A stretch of 26,157 nt of DNA from Chara braunii. Lineage: Eukaryota > Streptophyta > Charophyceae > Charales > Characeae. A program made the translations under genes and the position numbers. Under the pieces are notes generated by a model. The model saw nothing but the letters and a program-made list of their open reading frames with translations, ran no database searches and had not been told where the DNA came from. Where the stretch lies: positions 1,159,741-1,185,897 of the forward strand of contig BFEA01000233.1 of NCBI GenBank assembly GCA_003427395.1. Reading direction: 5' to 3'. This document shows, one piece after another, positions 1 through 8,443 of the stretch (the stretch's first letter is position 1; each line of letters opens with the position of its first letter).

Positions 1-31
<31 letters not shown>
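1..31. repeat. (GT)n microsatellite, cut by the window edge
   Basis: Uninterrupted GT dinucleotides run from the first base of the window. The true length is unknown because the array starts outside the window. Confidence 0.97.
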
Positions 32-35
<4 letters not shown>

Positions 36-80
36 AATGGCTGGCGGCGTCACCTTCTCCCCCGTGCTGGCTGACTGTCT

Positions 81-140
81 GCTAACTGAATTGCTAACTG
101 AATTGCTAGCTGAATTGCTAACTGAATTGCTAACTGAGTT
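81..140. repeat. 12-bp minisatellite, five copies
   Basis: Five head-to-tail copies of gctaactgaatt occur, the third with gctagctgaatt and the last with gctaactgagtt. The 12-bp period keeps any reading frame open and gives a Leu-Leu-Thr-Glu repeat on the plus strand, which explains the open frame here. No other sign of a gene is seen. Confidence 0.95.
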
Positions 141-1118
141 ACTCCATTGCTGCTGGCATACCTCTCTCTCCAAGCCTGGCAGCCTCTCGGCACGTGCACA
201 GCTCAAAGATGACGGCAGCTACCCAGCCTCTTTCCTGTGTAGCCAGGCTGGGGTCCCTGCCAGCCCAATAAGGCCCTCGTTCAGAAGAATCTAGATTGTG
301 GCTGGCATTACCCGAAACTGGCCACAATAGACTGCCGGCAGGCGACCTCCTCTTAGGGCCTAACCACCTGGCTGCACCCAGGCCCTTCTAGCATCCAATT
401 AGGACTTGAATTACAGAATTGGAGTCAAGGAACTAGGCTCCCCAGCATCGAAACAGAGCCAGGGCCGAAAGGACCTATTCTTTAAAATTCAAAACAACAA
501 CAACAACAGCATCCAACCTCCTCGCAAACATATAATTGTTAATCAGCTGTATGACAGAGTGTGTGAGGCAACTCCCTTGCCTACACCCCTCGAAAGGAGC
601 AATGCAAACAGTGATGAGTCAACAGCAGGCACCAGGAGTGGGGACCACCAACCACATAATTGCAAGACAATGTATTGTCGCATATCAATCAACGAAACGA
701 CCGCACTTTGTGAAACAGACGATGAAAACAAACGTACAGAAGACAAACACGAAGAGCACACTAAAGCCGGCGTTCTTTCGATCATTTCTTTTGATCATTT
801 CTTCGTTTCGCTCCCTGCCCGTTACTGTGAAGTCGGACACTCAGTTGCATCAAAAACTTCCATTTTTTAATTTTAATGCCAATCCTGTTGAATAATACAG
901 CTGCAGTGAGCTAGAGCAAGCTGTTCGACCGGGTTAAAAAGAAAAAGAAAAAGAAAGAAAAGAAAGAGTCGTTGGACCAGCTAGCATACCTGATATGAAG
1001 CTCCGCCTGGAGCCATCGCCATCTGCGCATGCACACGAGATGGAATGGCCAACAACAAAGGATAAAGTTCCAATGAACGTTCAATCATCGTCATCGTACA
1101 TAATATGATACCAATCAT
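141..1118. other. Unassigned non-coding stretch
   Basis: The longest open frame is 154 codons (406-870, plus). It has low-complexity Asn and Gln stretches, no recognisable domain and no clear start context, and overlapping frames are equally open. A short homopurine run (gaaaaagaaaaagaaagaaa type) lies at about 940-966. I see no RNA gene or mobile element here. Confidence 0.5.
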
Positions 1119-1154
1119 CCCCCCCCCGGCCCCCCGCCCCCCCGCCCCCCCGCC
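1119..1154. repeat. C-rich homopolymer-like tract
   Basis: Four runs of about 6-9 C are separated by single or double G. On the minus strand this gives four G-runs, so it could form a G-quadruplex. Confidence 0.9.
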
Positions 1155-1498
1155 AATCAAGACTGTGTGGACCCCCTGAGTACCGCTCAGTTCATCAGCA
1201 CAAGGTGTGCACCGGCTCTAGACCTGGGAGACAGGGAAGATTCCTCAGCCCAGGCTTAAGGACCCAAGCTATCGCCGTCCACCGCATAGAACGTTCCTCA
1301 GCCATGTTGAGGTGCATCAGACTGAAAGTTCCTCCAAATACAGGCAGCCATAGTGATCGTACGTTTTACTCGGGAGAAGACAGTTGTTGAAGTTTTCTTT
1401 TCTCCCATTCTCTTATTAGCATTTCTGTTATGGTTTCGGGAAGGAAGCAGGTGAAAGGTAGGCGGGAAGTAGGGGGGTGAGCAGCAGAGGGGGCAAGC

Positions 1499-1502
<4 letters not shown>

Positions 1503-1592
<90 letters not shown>
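1503..1592. repeat. Uninterrupted poly-G run of 90 nt
   Basis: Ninety consecutive G residues are present without a single interruption, flanked by G-rich DNA (agggggtgagcagcagaggg on the left, tgcagagggggaagcag on the right). The proline-rich minus-strand open frames across it are only a reading of this run. A run this long could be a real hypervariable tract or an assembly or polymerase artefact. Confidence 0.95.
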
Positions 1593-1593
<1 letters not shown>

Positions 1594-1975
1594 GCAGAGG
1601 GGGAAGCAGAGCACCTCGAGGGTGTTAAACAAAAGTTTTTGTAGGGCATCAGGCCCCGCCGTGCACGCACGACCTCCAACTGGCACCACCCTCGGCCACA
1701 GGAACGGAGTCTCGTAACCATACTTGCAAGCGGACGCCGTCCAGGCGGTTCCGCACGTGCGGCAGACCGCCGGACCGGACCCGTGCGGCGCACGAATGTG
1801 CGCCCGACAACCAGTTACGCCCCACCCCCCCCTAAAAAAAAAACCGCCCCCGTCCGGTCCGGTCCGGGTCCATCCGGTCCGTGGGGAGGGTGCCGCACGC
1901 GGCAAAGCGGACTAGACCGGACGCTCGTCCGGTCCGTCTGCTTGCAAGTATGCTCGTAACCACTACACCCCTTGG
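1593..1975. other. GC-rich stretch with repeated CCGGTCCG motifs
   Basis: Several copies of CCGGTCC or its reverse complement cluster between about 1768 and 1940, including ggtccggtccgggtcc. No domain-bearing ORF is present. The block lies just upstream of a TATA-like site and could be promoter-proximal DNA, which is inference. Confidence 0.4.
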
Positions 1976-1981
1976 AGGTGT

Positions 1982-1988
1982 TATAAAA
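1982..1988 (+). promoter_or_regulatory. TATA-box-like site
   Basis: TATAAAA occurs in the context gttataaaaactgg. It lies about 90 bp upstream of an ATG in a good initiation context (A at -3 and G at +4, at 2077), with a C/A-rich unstructured leader between. The arrangement looks like a pol II core promoter, but a single TATA match is weak evidence. Confidence 0.25.
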
Positions 1989-2076
1989 ACTGGATCCATA
2001 CCGGTCGCGATATCCAGCCCACCCCCAGGGTTGTAGCGTCCTTGAACTCACCACACACACAACACCACACCACAGC

Positions 2077-2334
2077 ATGGACACGGGAATCAACACGCAC
2101 TCCGCTCAGACAGCACGCGGTCCACCACCGCTACTTAGCCCGCCTAGGTATTCATGGAGGGGGCGCGGTGACCAGAAAGAGAATTTCCTTTTCTCAACAT
2201 ACAATGTGCAAAATCGTTTTACAGTATCACCTCCTCTCACCACAGGACGAGGGAAAACCGGCCTGAGCACTTTGGACGCCCAGACCAACGCTTCCAAAAA
2301 TGAACCCACTTTTCTTTCGGCCTTTTTATGTTAG
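2077..2334 (+). CDS. Doubtful 85-codon ORF behind a TATA-like site
   Basis: The ORF begins MDTGINTHSAQTARGPPPLL and ends at a stop at 2332-2334. No domain, signal peptide or membrane segment is recognisable. What favours it is the start context (cagcATGGa), the C/A-rich leader and the TATAAAA about 90 bp upstream. A GT-dinucleotide after cctag near 2146 could act as a splice donor, in which case only the first 20 or so codons would be coding. The composition is not distinct from the surrounding DNA, and an overlapping plus frame of similar length (2042-2266) is also open. I would treat it as chance unless transcript evidence exists. Confidence 0.12.
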   Translation: MDTGINTHSAQTARGPPPLLSPPRYSWRGRGDQKENFLFSTYNVQNRFTVSPPLTTGRGKTGLSTLDAQTNASKNEPTFLSAFLC

Positions 2335-2391
2335 CATCATTATTGTCCAACACAACTATTACCATATTCTAGACACCCTCAGAAATCCCTT

Positions 2392-2411
2392 AAAAAAAAA
2401 AAAAAAAAAAA
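2392..2411. repeat. A20 run beside a short direct repeat
   Basis: Twenty A residues follow accctcagaaatccctt. A closely similar string, accctcagaaagcccta, recurs about 60 bp further on, at about 2435. The pair could be worn target-site duplications of a short retrocopy ending in poly-A, but nothing between them is recognisable. Confidence 0.5.
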
Positions 2412-2703
2412 CGGTCCTCCTCGGTGTTAGTGGTGACCCTCAGAAAGCCCTAATTTTGAGTCATCTAGGACACAAGGCAGATCAGACCCTCTCTGTCCAT
2501 GCAAGTGAATGATCTACTCAGGGTAGTTAGACATGTCAGTGTATGTTGCTCGCCTGCCCACTAATATGGACTTCAGTCAGCCTTTATTCACGATACAAAG
2601 ATCCTTGAAAGGGCACATAAGGATCATATACGTTAAACAGCACACACGACGTTAGAAAAAAGCGGTACATACTATGAGAAGAAAAACAGTCTTTCGAGCG
2701 TTC

Positions 2704-2716
2704 GAAAAAGCAACAC
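2704..2716. repeat. Left target-site duplication of the U6 retrocopy
   Basis: gaaaaagcaacac directly precedes the U6-derived insert and is repeated exactly at 2844-2856. Confidence 0.85.
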
Positions 2717-2717
2717 G

Positions 2718-2813
2718 GTCTTCGGGACATCCATTAAAATTGGAACGATACAGAGAAGATTATCATGGCCCCTGCGCAAGGATGTTACGCAAAATCGAGA
2801 AATGGTCCAAATT
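2718..2813 (+). pseudogene. U6 spliceosomal snRNA retro-pseudogene
   Basis: The segment follows plant-type U6 snRNA from its 5' stem-loop (gtcttcgggac) through TTGGAACGATACAGAGAAGA, CATGGCCCCTGCGCAAGGAT and AATCGAGAAATGGTCC. U6 base-pairs with the 5' splice site and U2 and carries the spliceosome catalytic metal sites. The ACAGAGA box is intact at 2750-2756. The catalytic AGC triad has become ATC (ttaTCatgg), the internal stem-loop reads GATGTTACGC in place of GATGACACGC, and the 5' stem has lost bases. No pol III T-run follows: the 3' end runs into an A-rich tail (2814-2843). No upstream sequence element or TATA box sits at the plant U6 spacing. With the flanking 13-bp duplications this is a LINE-type retrotransposed copy, not a working gene. 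Confidence 0.95.
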
Positions 2814-2843
2814 AAAAATTTAAAAAAAAAGGAAAAAGAAAAA
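2814..2843 (+). other. A-rich tail of the U6 retrocopy
   Basis: The tail is made of A-runs with scattered T and G and sits between the U6 3' end and the second target duplication. This is what target-primed reverse transcription leaves. Confidence 0.8.
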
Positions 2844-2856
2844 GAAAAAGCAACAC
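2844..2856. repeat. Right target-site duplication of the U6 retrocopy
   Basis: This is an exact copy of 2704-2716. The related array unit at 13468-13480 (gaaaaacaacaca) continues into gaatgagaagaaaaacag without an insert and so acts as an empty-site relative. Confidence 0.85.
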
Positions 2857-3210
2857 AGGATTAGAAGAAAAACAGTCTACAGCACAGAGAATAAGAAGAA
2901 AAACAGTCTTTCTCCCTCACCAGCGGAAAATAAACAGACTTTAGAGCGTGAGAAAAGTGGCACATAGAATGAGAACAAAAAATATATTTTTTACTTATTA
3001 GCAGATTGAGTTCATAATGCATCATATATGCAATGAACCCGACTTAATTCGTCACTCACACAAACACAGAACATGCAAGATTCGCGGAGCCATGAGGTGG
3101 CCAAAATAGCTTCTCCCGAGAGGCAAACACTTCAAAACATTATTATTATACAAGCAGCGAGTTCAAATGACACTCAGCCTCACCCGCAATTCAACAGTGC
3201 CAATCAAACA

Positions 3211-3212
<2 letters not shown>

Positions 3213-3298
<86 letters not shown>
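3213..3298. repeat. (CT)n microsatellite inside the left LTR
   Basis: This is an uninterrupted CT run of 86 bp. The right LTR has only short, impure CT-rich strings in this part, so the expansion happened after the two LTRs separated. It explains the Ser-Leu open frames on the plus strand. Confidence 0.97.
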
Positions 3299-3300
<2 letters not shown>

Positions 3301-3835
3301 GTCTGAACCCTCGCTCTCTCTTAAGACTTCAGGTGCTCAACCTCACTACTCGCTATCTTTCTCCTTCTCCCACTCAGACCTTGGATCGCTCACTCTCTCT
3401 TGCTTCTTGAACACATCCTTCTCTGTCAGCCTCTCTCTGTCTCCTAGCCCTACAGCTATGGCCACTGTCTTCCTTCCCGACCACCCTAGCTATGGCGCCG
3501 ATGGCCCTCCTTCCTCAATCATCCTGACTGTACAACTCCCTTGGTCTAACAAGCACTACAGCAGAGCTTCTTCCGCATCGTACGAATTGACAAGTGAAGA
3601 GCCAAAGTACGGTAGCATGTATAAATAGCAGCACTTGGTGTGCTTTGTCTGCTTCAGACCAGTAATGGTCCCCGCAGCCGGTCGGGTGCAATTGCTAGTT
3701 CCGGAAGTCACCGAACTTTACCAGGATGCTGCTGCTAAATTGGACTTTGAGACTTTGGACTTTTTCTGTCGGCTACATGCCTTTCTTCTACCGACCTTCA
3801 TCTCTTCGACCCTACCAAGTTCCTCTAGGATCCAA

Positions 3836-3930
3836 GGTACTGAGACCTGATGGGACCCGCAGGACTGGGACCAACTGGGACCTATGGGACTAGGATCACA
3901 TGGGACTCTGAGACTGGGACTCGAGACACT
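3836..3930. repeat. TGGGAC-type short repeats in the LTR U3 end
   Basis: About eight near-copies of actgggacc or tgggact are packed at spacings of about 9-14 bp. The right LTR has a comparable cluster at 13012-13106. On the element's own strand they read GTCCCA and lie at the start of U3, where enhancer repeats are often found. Confidence 0.7.
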
Positions 3931-3952
3931 GAAAAAGCATGAAATCCTTTCA

Positions 3953-3964
3953 CTCCCGCCGCCC
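3953..3964 (-). promoter_or_regulatory. Polypurine-tract-like site
   Basis: On the minus strand GGGCGGCGGGAG directly precedes the LTR start TGAAAGG. A purine-rich tract touching the 3' LTR is where plus-strand DNA synthesis is primed in LTR retrotransposons. Confidence 0.6.
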
Positions 3965-4504
3965 TAATTTCGAGGTCCTGCGTGAAAACTCTATCTGCAA
4001 TATTAACTCCCCTTCTAGCCCTTTCATAGTAGGACACTAGGTTGGGGGCGATCTCCTTCAGTTCGTTGTTAGCATACCAGCAGTCATCATCTGGTTCCTG
4101 GTATTGGAACCGGACCTTGTAGTGCTGCTGCGGTCTGCCCCTCCTACCATGTCTATGTTATGATTCTGGTTGTCTGTTGTCTGAGGACCAACACTCAGTC
4201 ACATAGACTTCCAGGTATGCCCATACATACACAGAAGGAAGGCGAGAGGATAGGAGTATCACACCGCACAGGGAGAGATAAACACAGTGGAAGACTTGAC
4301 CATGCGATATGACAGGGTACACTGAAAGTGCCATTCACTCCGCTCAATCCTCACTGCCCGTCATAAAGGAAAGCCGAGTAGATCACATCCAAGAACAATG
4401 AAACGATGATAGTCCAAACCCAGTATCCACACAGTTTATTATACTCAGAGTCTCGAATTGTCAGAATAACCTCAGAACTATGATGTGCTGCCCAGAGATG
4501 AGCA

Positions 4505-4790
4505 GCGCTTCACTCCCCAACCCTGACGAGCCGCTATCACTACCCGTGAGTCCCTGAAACATCAAGCGCCACCCAGATACAGCCTCCAAAGGTAAGCGCC
4601 ACCCTGAGACAGGCCTCTGAGGCCAAGCGCCACTCAGAGGATGAAGAAGAAGACCAGCGCCACAGTATCTGATGATGACAAAGTGCCGGAAGACTTCCCG
4701 GATGGAAGTCTGCAGCAGCGCCACCACTCCTGACAACATGATCTCTGAGGAAGATGCTGCAGCTATGGCTGCAGCGCCACAGCCCTGGAA
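4505..4790. repeat. Diverged minisatellite, 30-bp period, core AGCGCCAC
   Basis: AGCGCCAC occurs exactly at 4565, 4595, 4626, 4656, 4717 and 4773, giving spacings of 30, 31, 30, 61 and 56. A weaker core (agcgcttcac) sits at 4505, two periods upstream. The DNA between cores has diverged almost fully while the core is unchanged. A 30-bp period is ten codons, so the repeat could once have been translated. Confidence 0.8.
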
Positions 4791-5582
4791 CCCCACTCCG
4801 GAGGAGGGTCCAGCAGGGCACCAACTTCTCTCGCCTCCAGCAGACCTCAATCGCCCAGACCTCTGTTCAGCCCCGCATGCTGACAGAGTACGGCACAGGT
4901 CCCAGCTATGGCCGGCGCTCTGCAGGTCTGGCTATGTCTGTCTCCCACAACGCTGAGCCGTCACCACTTCCGGTTCACGTGTAGCGCAGCAGCGATGTAC
5001 TCGGTACCAACTGCCAAAAGCCCTGAACCGATGTGCCTAACCTATCCATAGGCTACTCTAGCCTAGACTCGACCTAGACTGGACTGACTGACCGACCGGT
5101 ACCGTTTCTGTTTCGGTCTGTAGGGCCTCTCCCAACCCAGCTATAGGCTATAGGACCGTCTATTAGCATAGGCCCTTAGGGCCTGTCTATTCTAGAGGTA
5201 GCCCGGGCCTGCTATTCGCATTAGGGTAGCTTAGGAAATTCAGTTAGTACTGGGCCTGTACTTTCCCAAATTTGCAGATATGTCCCTCACGAATTTCCCC
5301 TACAGGTAGGTCTCTCGGTTAGCCCTCAGCCAAACAAAATTACAAATCTAACCTAAGACGCGACCCGACCGAGGCAAGCCCCGAGCTTCGCCCTCGGCCC
5401 AATGTACAGTCCACTGAGGATCTGCAGGCTTCATTACATACTTACCCCCCCGGGGAGAGCGGACCTCCGCACCCATACTTCATTTCCTGGTAATGAACCA
5501 GCAGACGAAGGGGGTGTAGAGATAGAGCTCTTGCCTGAAGAGGAGAACCCGAGAGACTCGCAGGGTAACCTATGCCCCTGAT

Positions 5583-5935
5583 CACTGCTGCAAACAGCGA
5601 GGTCAGGAGGAGGTAACCTCAGAGTGTCAGCTGGTCTCGACTGCATCAAGAAACCACGGTAGGACCTGGTCCTTGACTGTCGCGCAATCGACCACTTCTG
5701 AAAAGTTGAGGTTCCTTAGGCGACGCCCTATTGTTGCAATCCGGTCACCTATACTCATGACAAGCACTGTAAACAGTGATGTCAGGAGAAGGAGAACTCA
5801 GAGTGTCAGCCGGTCTCGATTGCGTCAAATGACCACAGTAAGACTTGGCACCCGACTATAGTGCAATCGACCATGCTGAAAAGTTGAGCTACCTAGACGT
5901 TGAGCTATAGTCGTCGATCCGGGTATTCACCCCTA
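5583..5935. repeat. Tandem duplication, about 179-bp unit
   Basis: The unit from 5583 and the unit from 5764 share 'aaacag.ga.gtcagga', 'ctcagagtgtcagc.ggtctcga', 'gcaatcgacca' and 'ctgaaaagttgag'. The second copy contains a perfect palindrome, CACTGTAAACAGTG (5765-5778). It lies within the 3' region of the retrotransposon. Confidence 0.85.
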
Positions 5936-6156
5936 GAAGACATGGAACAAAGTGCAGTCGATCAGTAGAGTGATATAGTGGAGCCCATAGCTCTCAACTA
6001 CAATTATCATTCTAGACTGAAGGACTGCAATAAGAGATTGCGGTCAATATCATACTTCCATCCATATCCGGTGGTATCAGCCATCTCCTTGAGGGGAATA
6101 CATTATTGACAACACAAGGCAGCAACTTTGATTGTACGTAGCAGTTTCTGAGAGAT

Positions 6157-7074
6157 TCACTCCTCAGGTAAAAACTTTTTGGACTTGACCCAGACTAGAT
6201 CTCCAACAGCAAACTTGGACGGTCTTTGGTGCTTGTTTGCTTGTTCCACCATTTGATATCGAGTCTTTCTAATGATGTCTGCTACGCAGGTCTTTCTCCT
6301 ATTGCAGCGCAAATTCCCTAGTGCCTGGAGGTAATCTCTTAATGTGATCAAGATTAGGGAAGTCAGTCGGTCTTCTAGGGCACCATCCTTTCTGCAGTTC
6401 ATGCGGGGTTCGTGAAGTTGCTAAATGCACAGATAAGTGTTCATCCCAATCAATCTGGTCTGGTATAAGAATCATGCGCAGTACTTTTGCTCAGTTTGTC
6501 CATTTGTTCATTTGCTCAGTTTGTCCATTTGTCTCCGGGTGTGGACCGGATGACATGGTCAACTTTGACCCGTATACTTTCACTAACTGTTAACACTGTT
6601 CGCCAGTGAATCTAAAATCCCTACCACTAAGTACAGTTAAACCGTAGTCCTTCGCCCAATGGTTGGAGAACTCCAAAATCACTAATTTTGTCTTTGCTTC
6701 AGGCGGCAGAGGAGTAAAAACAGCATTTTTAAAACTGAATCCGTCTATGCCTACCATGACTAGCCTCTTCCCATTTCTACTCTTAACTTTAGCGCCCATG
6801 AAGTTAATTGAGACCGGAACTCCGGGACCTGATGGTATCGGCAAGGGTTTCAACAGTCCTAACAAGGGATGTGTGGAACTCTTGTTGCATTAACCGACTT
6901 TACAACCTTGTTGGACATAAGGGATGTAGCACTCCTCGTATCGACCCAAGCGTACGAACGCAGCAGATTAACGTAAGTCTTTCCACAACCGAAGCGTCCC
7001 TCTGTATCGTGGCATTCTCCTTGGAACAAGCTACAAATTTCCTCATCTTTCGGGATACACAACCTGTCATGCAC
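6157..7074 (-). pseudogene. Retrotransposon integrase remnant
   Basis: Three minus-strand segments in different frames together resemble Ty3/gypsy integrase, which inserts the cDNA into host DNA. The N-terminal part (7074-6859) reads RLCIPKDEEICSLFQGECHD then GRFGCGKTY, the zinc-binding region, but its downstream cysteines are gone. The core (6865-6590) has PLPIPSGPGVPVSINFMG, then NGKRLVMVGIDGFS and DYGLTVLSGRDFRF. The C-terminal part (6402-6157) ends RPSKFAVGDLVWVKSKKF, a typical C-terminal fold motif. The first catalytic Asp is Asn (SINFMG) and the second is Gly (SGRD). Frameshifts separate the pieces. The loss of both acidic residues makes it inactive. Confidence 0.92.
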
Positions 7075-7470
7075 CCGTAAGTCATCTTATAGTCTAGGCG
7101 ACTGGACTTGTATTTTCCCTTAACTGTCTTCAATTCGAAGTCAAACTCTTCCATCTCAGTTGCCCACCTAGCTAGATTAATTGACATGCGGGCCTGCGTC
7201 TTCAACCAGCTAAGGGTCTCATAATCCGAATATACTTTTGTCTACCCAACAGGTAGTGTTGCCAATGACCTAGAGCCCCTTTCAACGCGCAAACAGTTCC
7301 CTCTTGTAAGCCGATGCAACGACTTTCTCTGATAGCCTCCTAGACACGAACTCTACGGGCCTATATCCATCTCCATCGTTATATAGGAATACTACGCCAA
7401 TCCATATTGACTCACACCCATAGTCATGGACCGGGACCGCAATCACACACGTCATCAGTTTCTTGAACAC
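6900..7470 (-). pseudogene. Retrotransposon RNase H remnant
   Basis: The minus strand carries GYRPVEFVSRRLSEK then YKRELFA (7470-7282) and INLARWATEMEEFDFELKTV then KGKYKSS (7205 down). These match the RNase H region that follows RT in Ty3/gypsy Pol and degrades the RNA of the hybrid. The usual TDAS motif is not recognisable. The two parts lie in different frames with stops between, so this is a decayed domain. Confidence 0.88.
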
Positions 7471-7476
7471 GGAGGT

Positions 7477-8165
7477 TCAATCCTTGTCCCATAACCAAAC
7501 TGCTTCCTTTTTCAACAATTTTTGCAGCAGGGTAGTGATAGTAGTGAAGTTTCTGACAAAGTAGTTGGCCAGTCCTAGGAACGACCACAGCTCAGTCAAA
7601 GTGTGCGCCGTCAGCCATTCTCTAATCACTGCAATTTTACCATCCTCCAGCCTCACTCCATCCCTGTCGACCACATCTCCTAAATAAAAGACTTGGCGCT
7701 TAGCCCATTCACATTTCTTCGGGTTCAGTCTAAGTTTAGCCTTTTGCAGCTTGCTCAAAACTAACTTCAAGTGATCCCGGTGCTCATCAAGAGTCTTACT
7801 AACAATCAAAATATCATTTAGATATACTGCAAAAGATGGATCTAGCCACTCTCTGGTAGGTCATTCATACATCTTTAGTTGTTGGGGAATTGGTCAGTCC
7901 AAACGGCATAACTACGAACTCGTAGTGCCAATAACGTGTGTGGAACACCATATTATGCCCGGTCTTCGGGCCGTACCTCTATCTGATGGTAACCCGATTT
8001 CAAGTCTATCTTTGAGAAAAACTTGCAGCCCTGCAATCTGTCTAACAGATCATCAATGTTCGGTAGCGGTTCTATGTTCTTGACTGTAATCGAGTTCAAT
8101 CCCTGGTAATTTGTACACATCCTCGACTACCCCTCTTTCTTGGGTACAGATAGTGTCGGTGCATT
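7477..8165 (-). pseudogene. Retrotransposon reverse transcriptase remnant
   Basis: Read on the minus strand, the fingers and palm are recognisable in order: VPKKEG (about 8153), MCTNYQGLNSITVKNIEPLP, LLDRLQGCKFFSKIDLKSGY (motif A, Asp intact), then in another frame FHTRYWHYEFVVMPFGLTNS (motif B), then AVYLNDILIVSKT and the thumb region through YLGDVVDRDGVRLEDGK and FLGLANYFVRNF. The catalytic YxDD box reads YLND, so the first Asp is lost. An in-frame TAG follows VPKKEG, and a frameshift separates motifs A and B. The polymerase is therefore dead. Confidence 0.95.
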
Positions 8166-8443
8166 GTAAGGTGAAGAACTTGGTTTGATCAACCCCTTCG
8201 CAATCAATTGATCTAATTGCTTGCACAATTCATCTAATTCATGGGGAGACATTCAATAAGTGGGCTCCTTTGGGATCTTGCTATCAGGCAATGGTTTCCT
8301 TGATGTCTCTTTCAACTAAACCGGTCGGGGCTTCTCCTACATCCACGAAATCTTTTAAAAAGAACTCAATCTGGAATGGTGTCTTCTCTCCCTCAACGTT
8401 TTCCTCACTCATTGGCCTAACATTGGATACAACACTTGGTCAA

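Larger units (their letters stand above)
2650..3010. repeat. Left tandem array of the 'agaagaaaaacagtc' unit
   Basis: Diverged units of about 50 bp contain a core such as acatagaatgagaagaaaaa followed by cagtctttc and a 'ttatcagcagattgag'-like segment. Cores are seen near 2677, 2863 and 2892, with a degraded one near 2955. The array is interrupted by the U6 retrocopy at 2717-2843 and ends a few bases before the left LTR. The same unit forms a second array at 13308-13525, on the far side of the LTR element. Confidence 0.8.
3029..3952 (-). repeat. Left LTR (3' LTR of the minus-strand element)
   Basis: The LTR starts TGCAATGAACCC and ends CCTTTCA on the plus strand. It shares several blocks with 12049-13131: 'ggccaaaatagct...cacttcaaa.cattattattata' near the start, 'gctcaacctcactact', and 'agcacttggtg...' to the end. 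An (CT)n run of 86 bp replaces part of the middle. A TATA-like string on the minus strand (GTATAATAATAATG, about 3141-3154) could be the element promoter. The end carries repeated TGGGAC or GACCT motifs. It contains an uninterrupted CTTAAG (3320-3325) where the right LTR holds a short DNA element. Confidence 0.88.
3968..6156 (-). other. Long 3' region of the retrotransposon without coding sequence
   Basis: No RT, integrase, chromodomain or envelope-like similarity is recognisable between integrase and the 3' LTR. The region holds a 30-bp periodic repeat (4505-4790), an impure stretch rich in 'ctata', 'taggcc' and 'gacc' (about 5035-5300), and a tandem duplication of about 179 bp (5583-5935). 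The open frames of 60-130 codons are scattered over both strands and lie in repeat sequence. This may be an unusually long 3' UTR or a lost extra gene. Confidence 0.5.

Noticed and set aside
1366-1905. 179-codon minus-strand proline-rich ORF
   Set aside because: Its proline block is only a reading of the poly-G run. The parts on either side have no recognisable domain.
2718-2813. A working U6 gene
   Set aside because: The AGC triad is altered, no T-run terminator follows, no promoter elements are upstream, and target duplications mark it as a retrocopy.
3619-3627. TATA-like 'tataaatag' in the left LTR, plus strand
   Set aside because: It faces away from the element's genes and is absent from the right LTR (aatgtaacag at that place), so it is not the LTR promoter.
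3167-3628. 153-codon plus-strand Ser/Leu ORF
   Set aside because: It is a reading of the (CT)n repeat plus LTR sequence on the strand opposite to the element genes.
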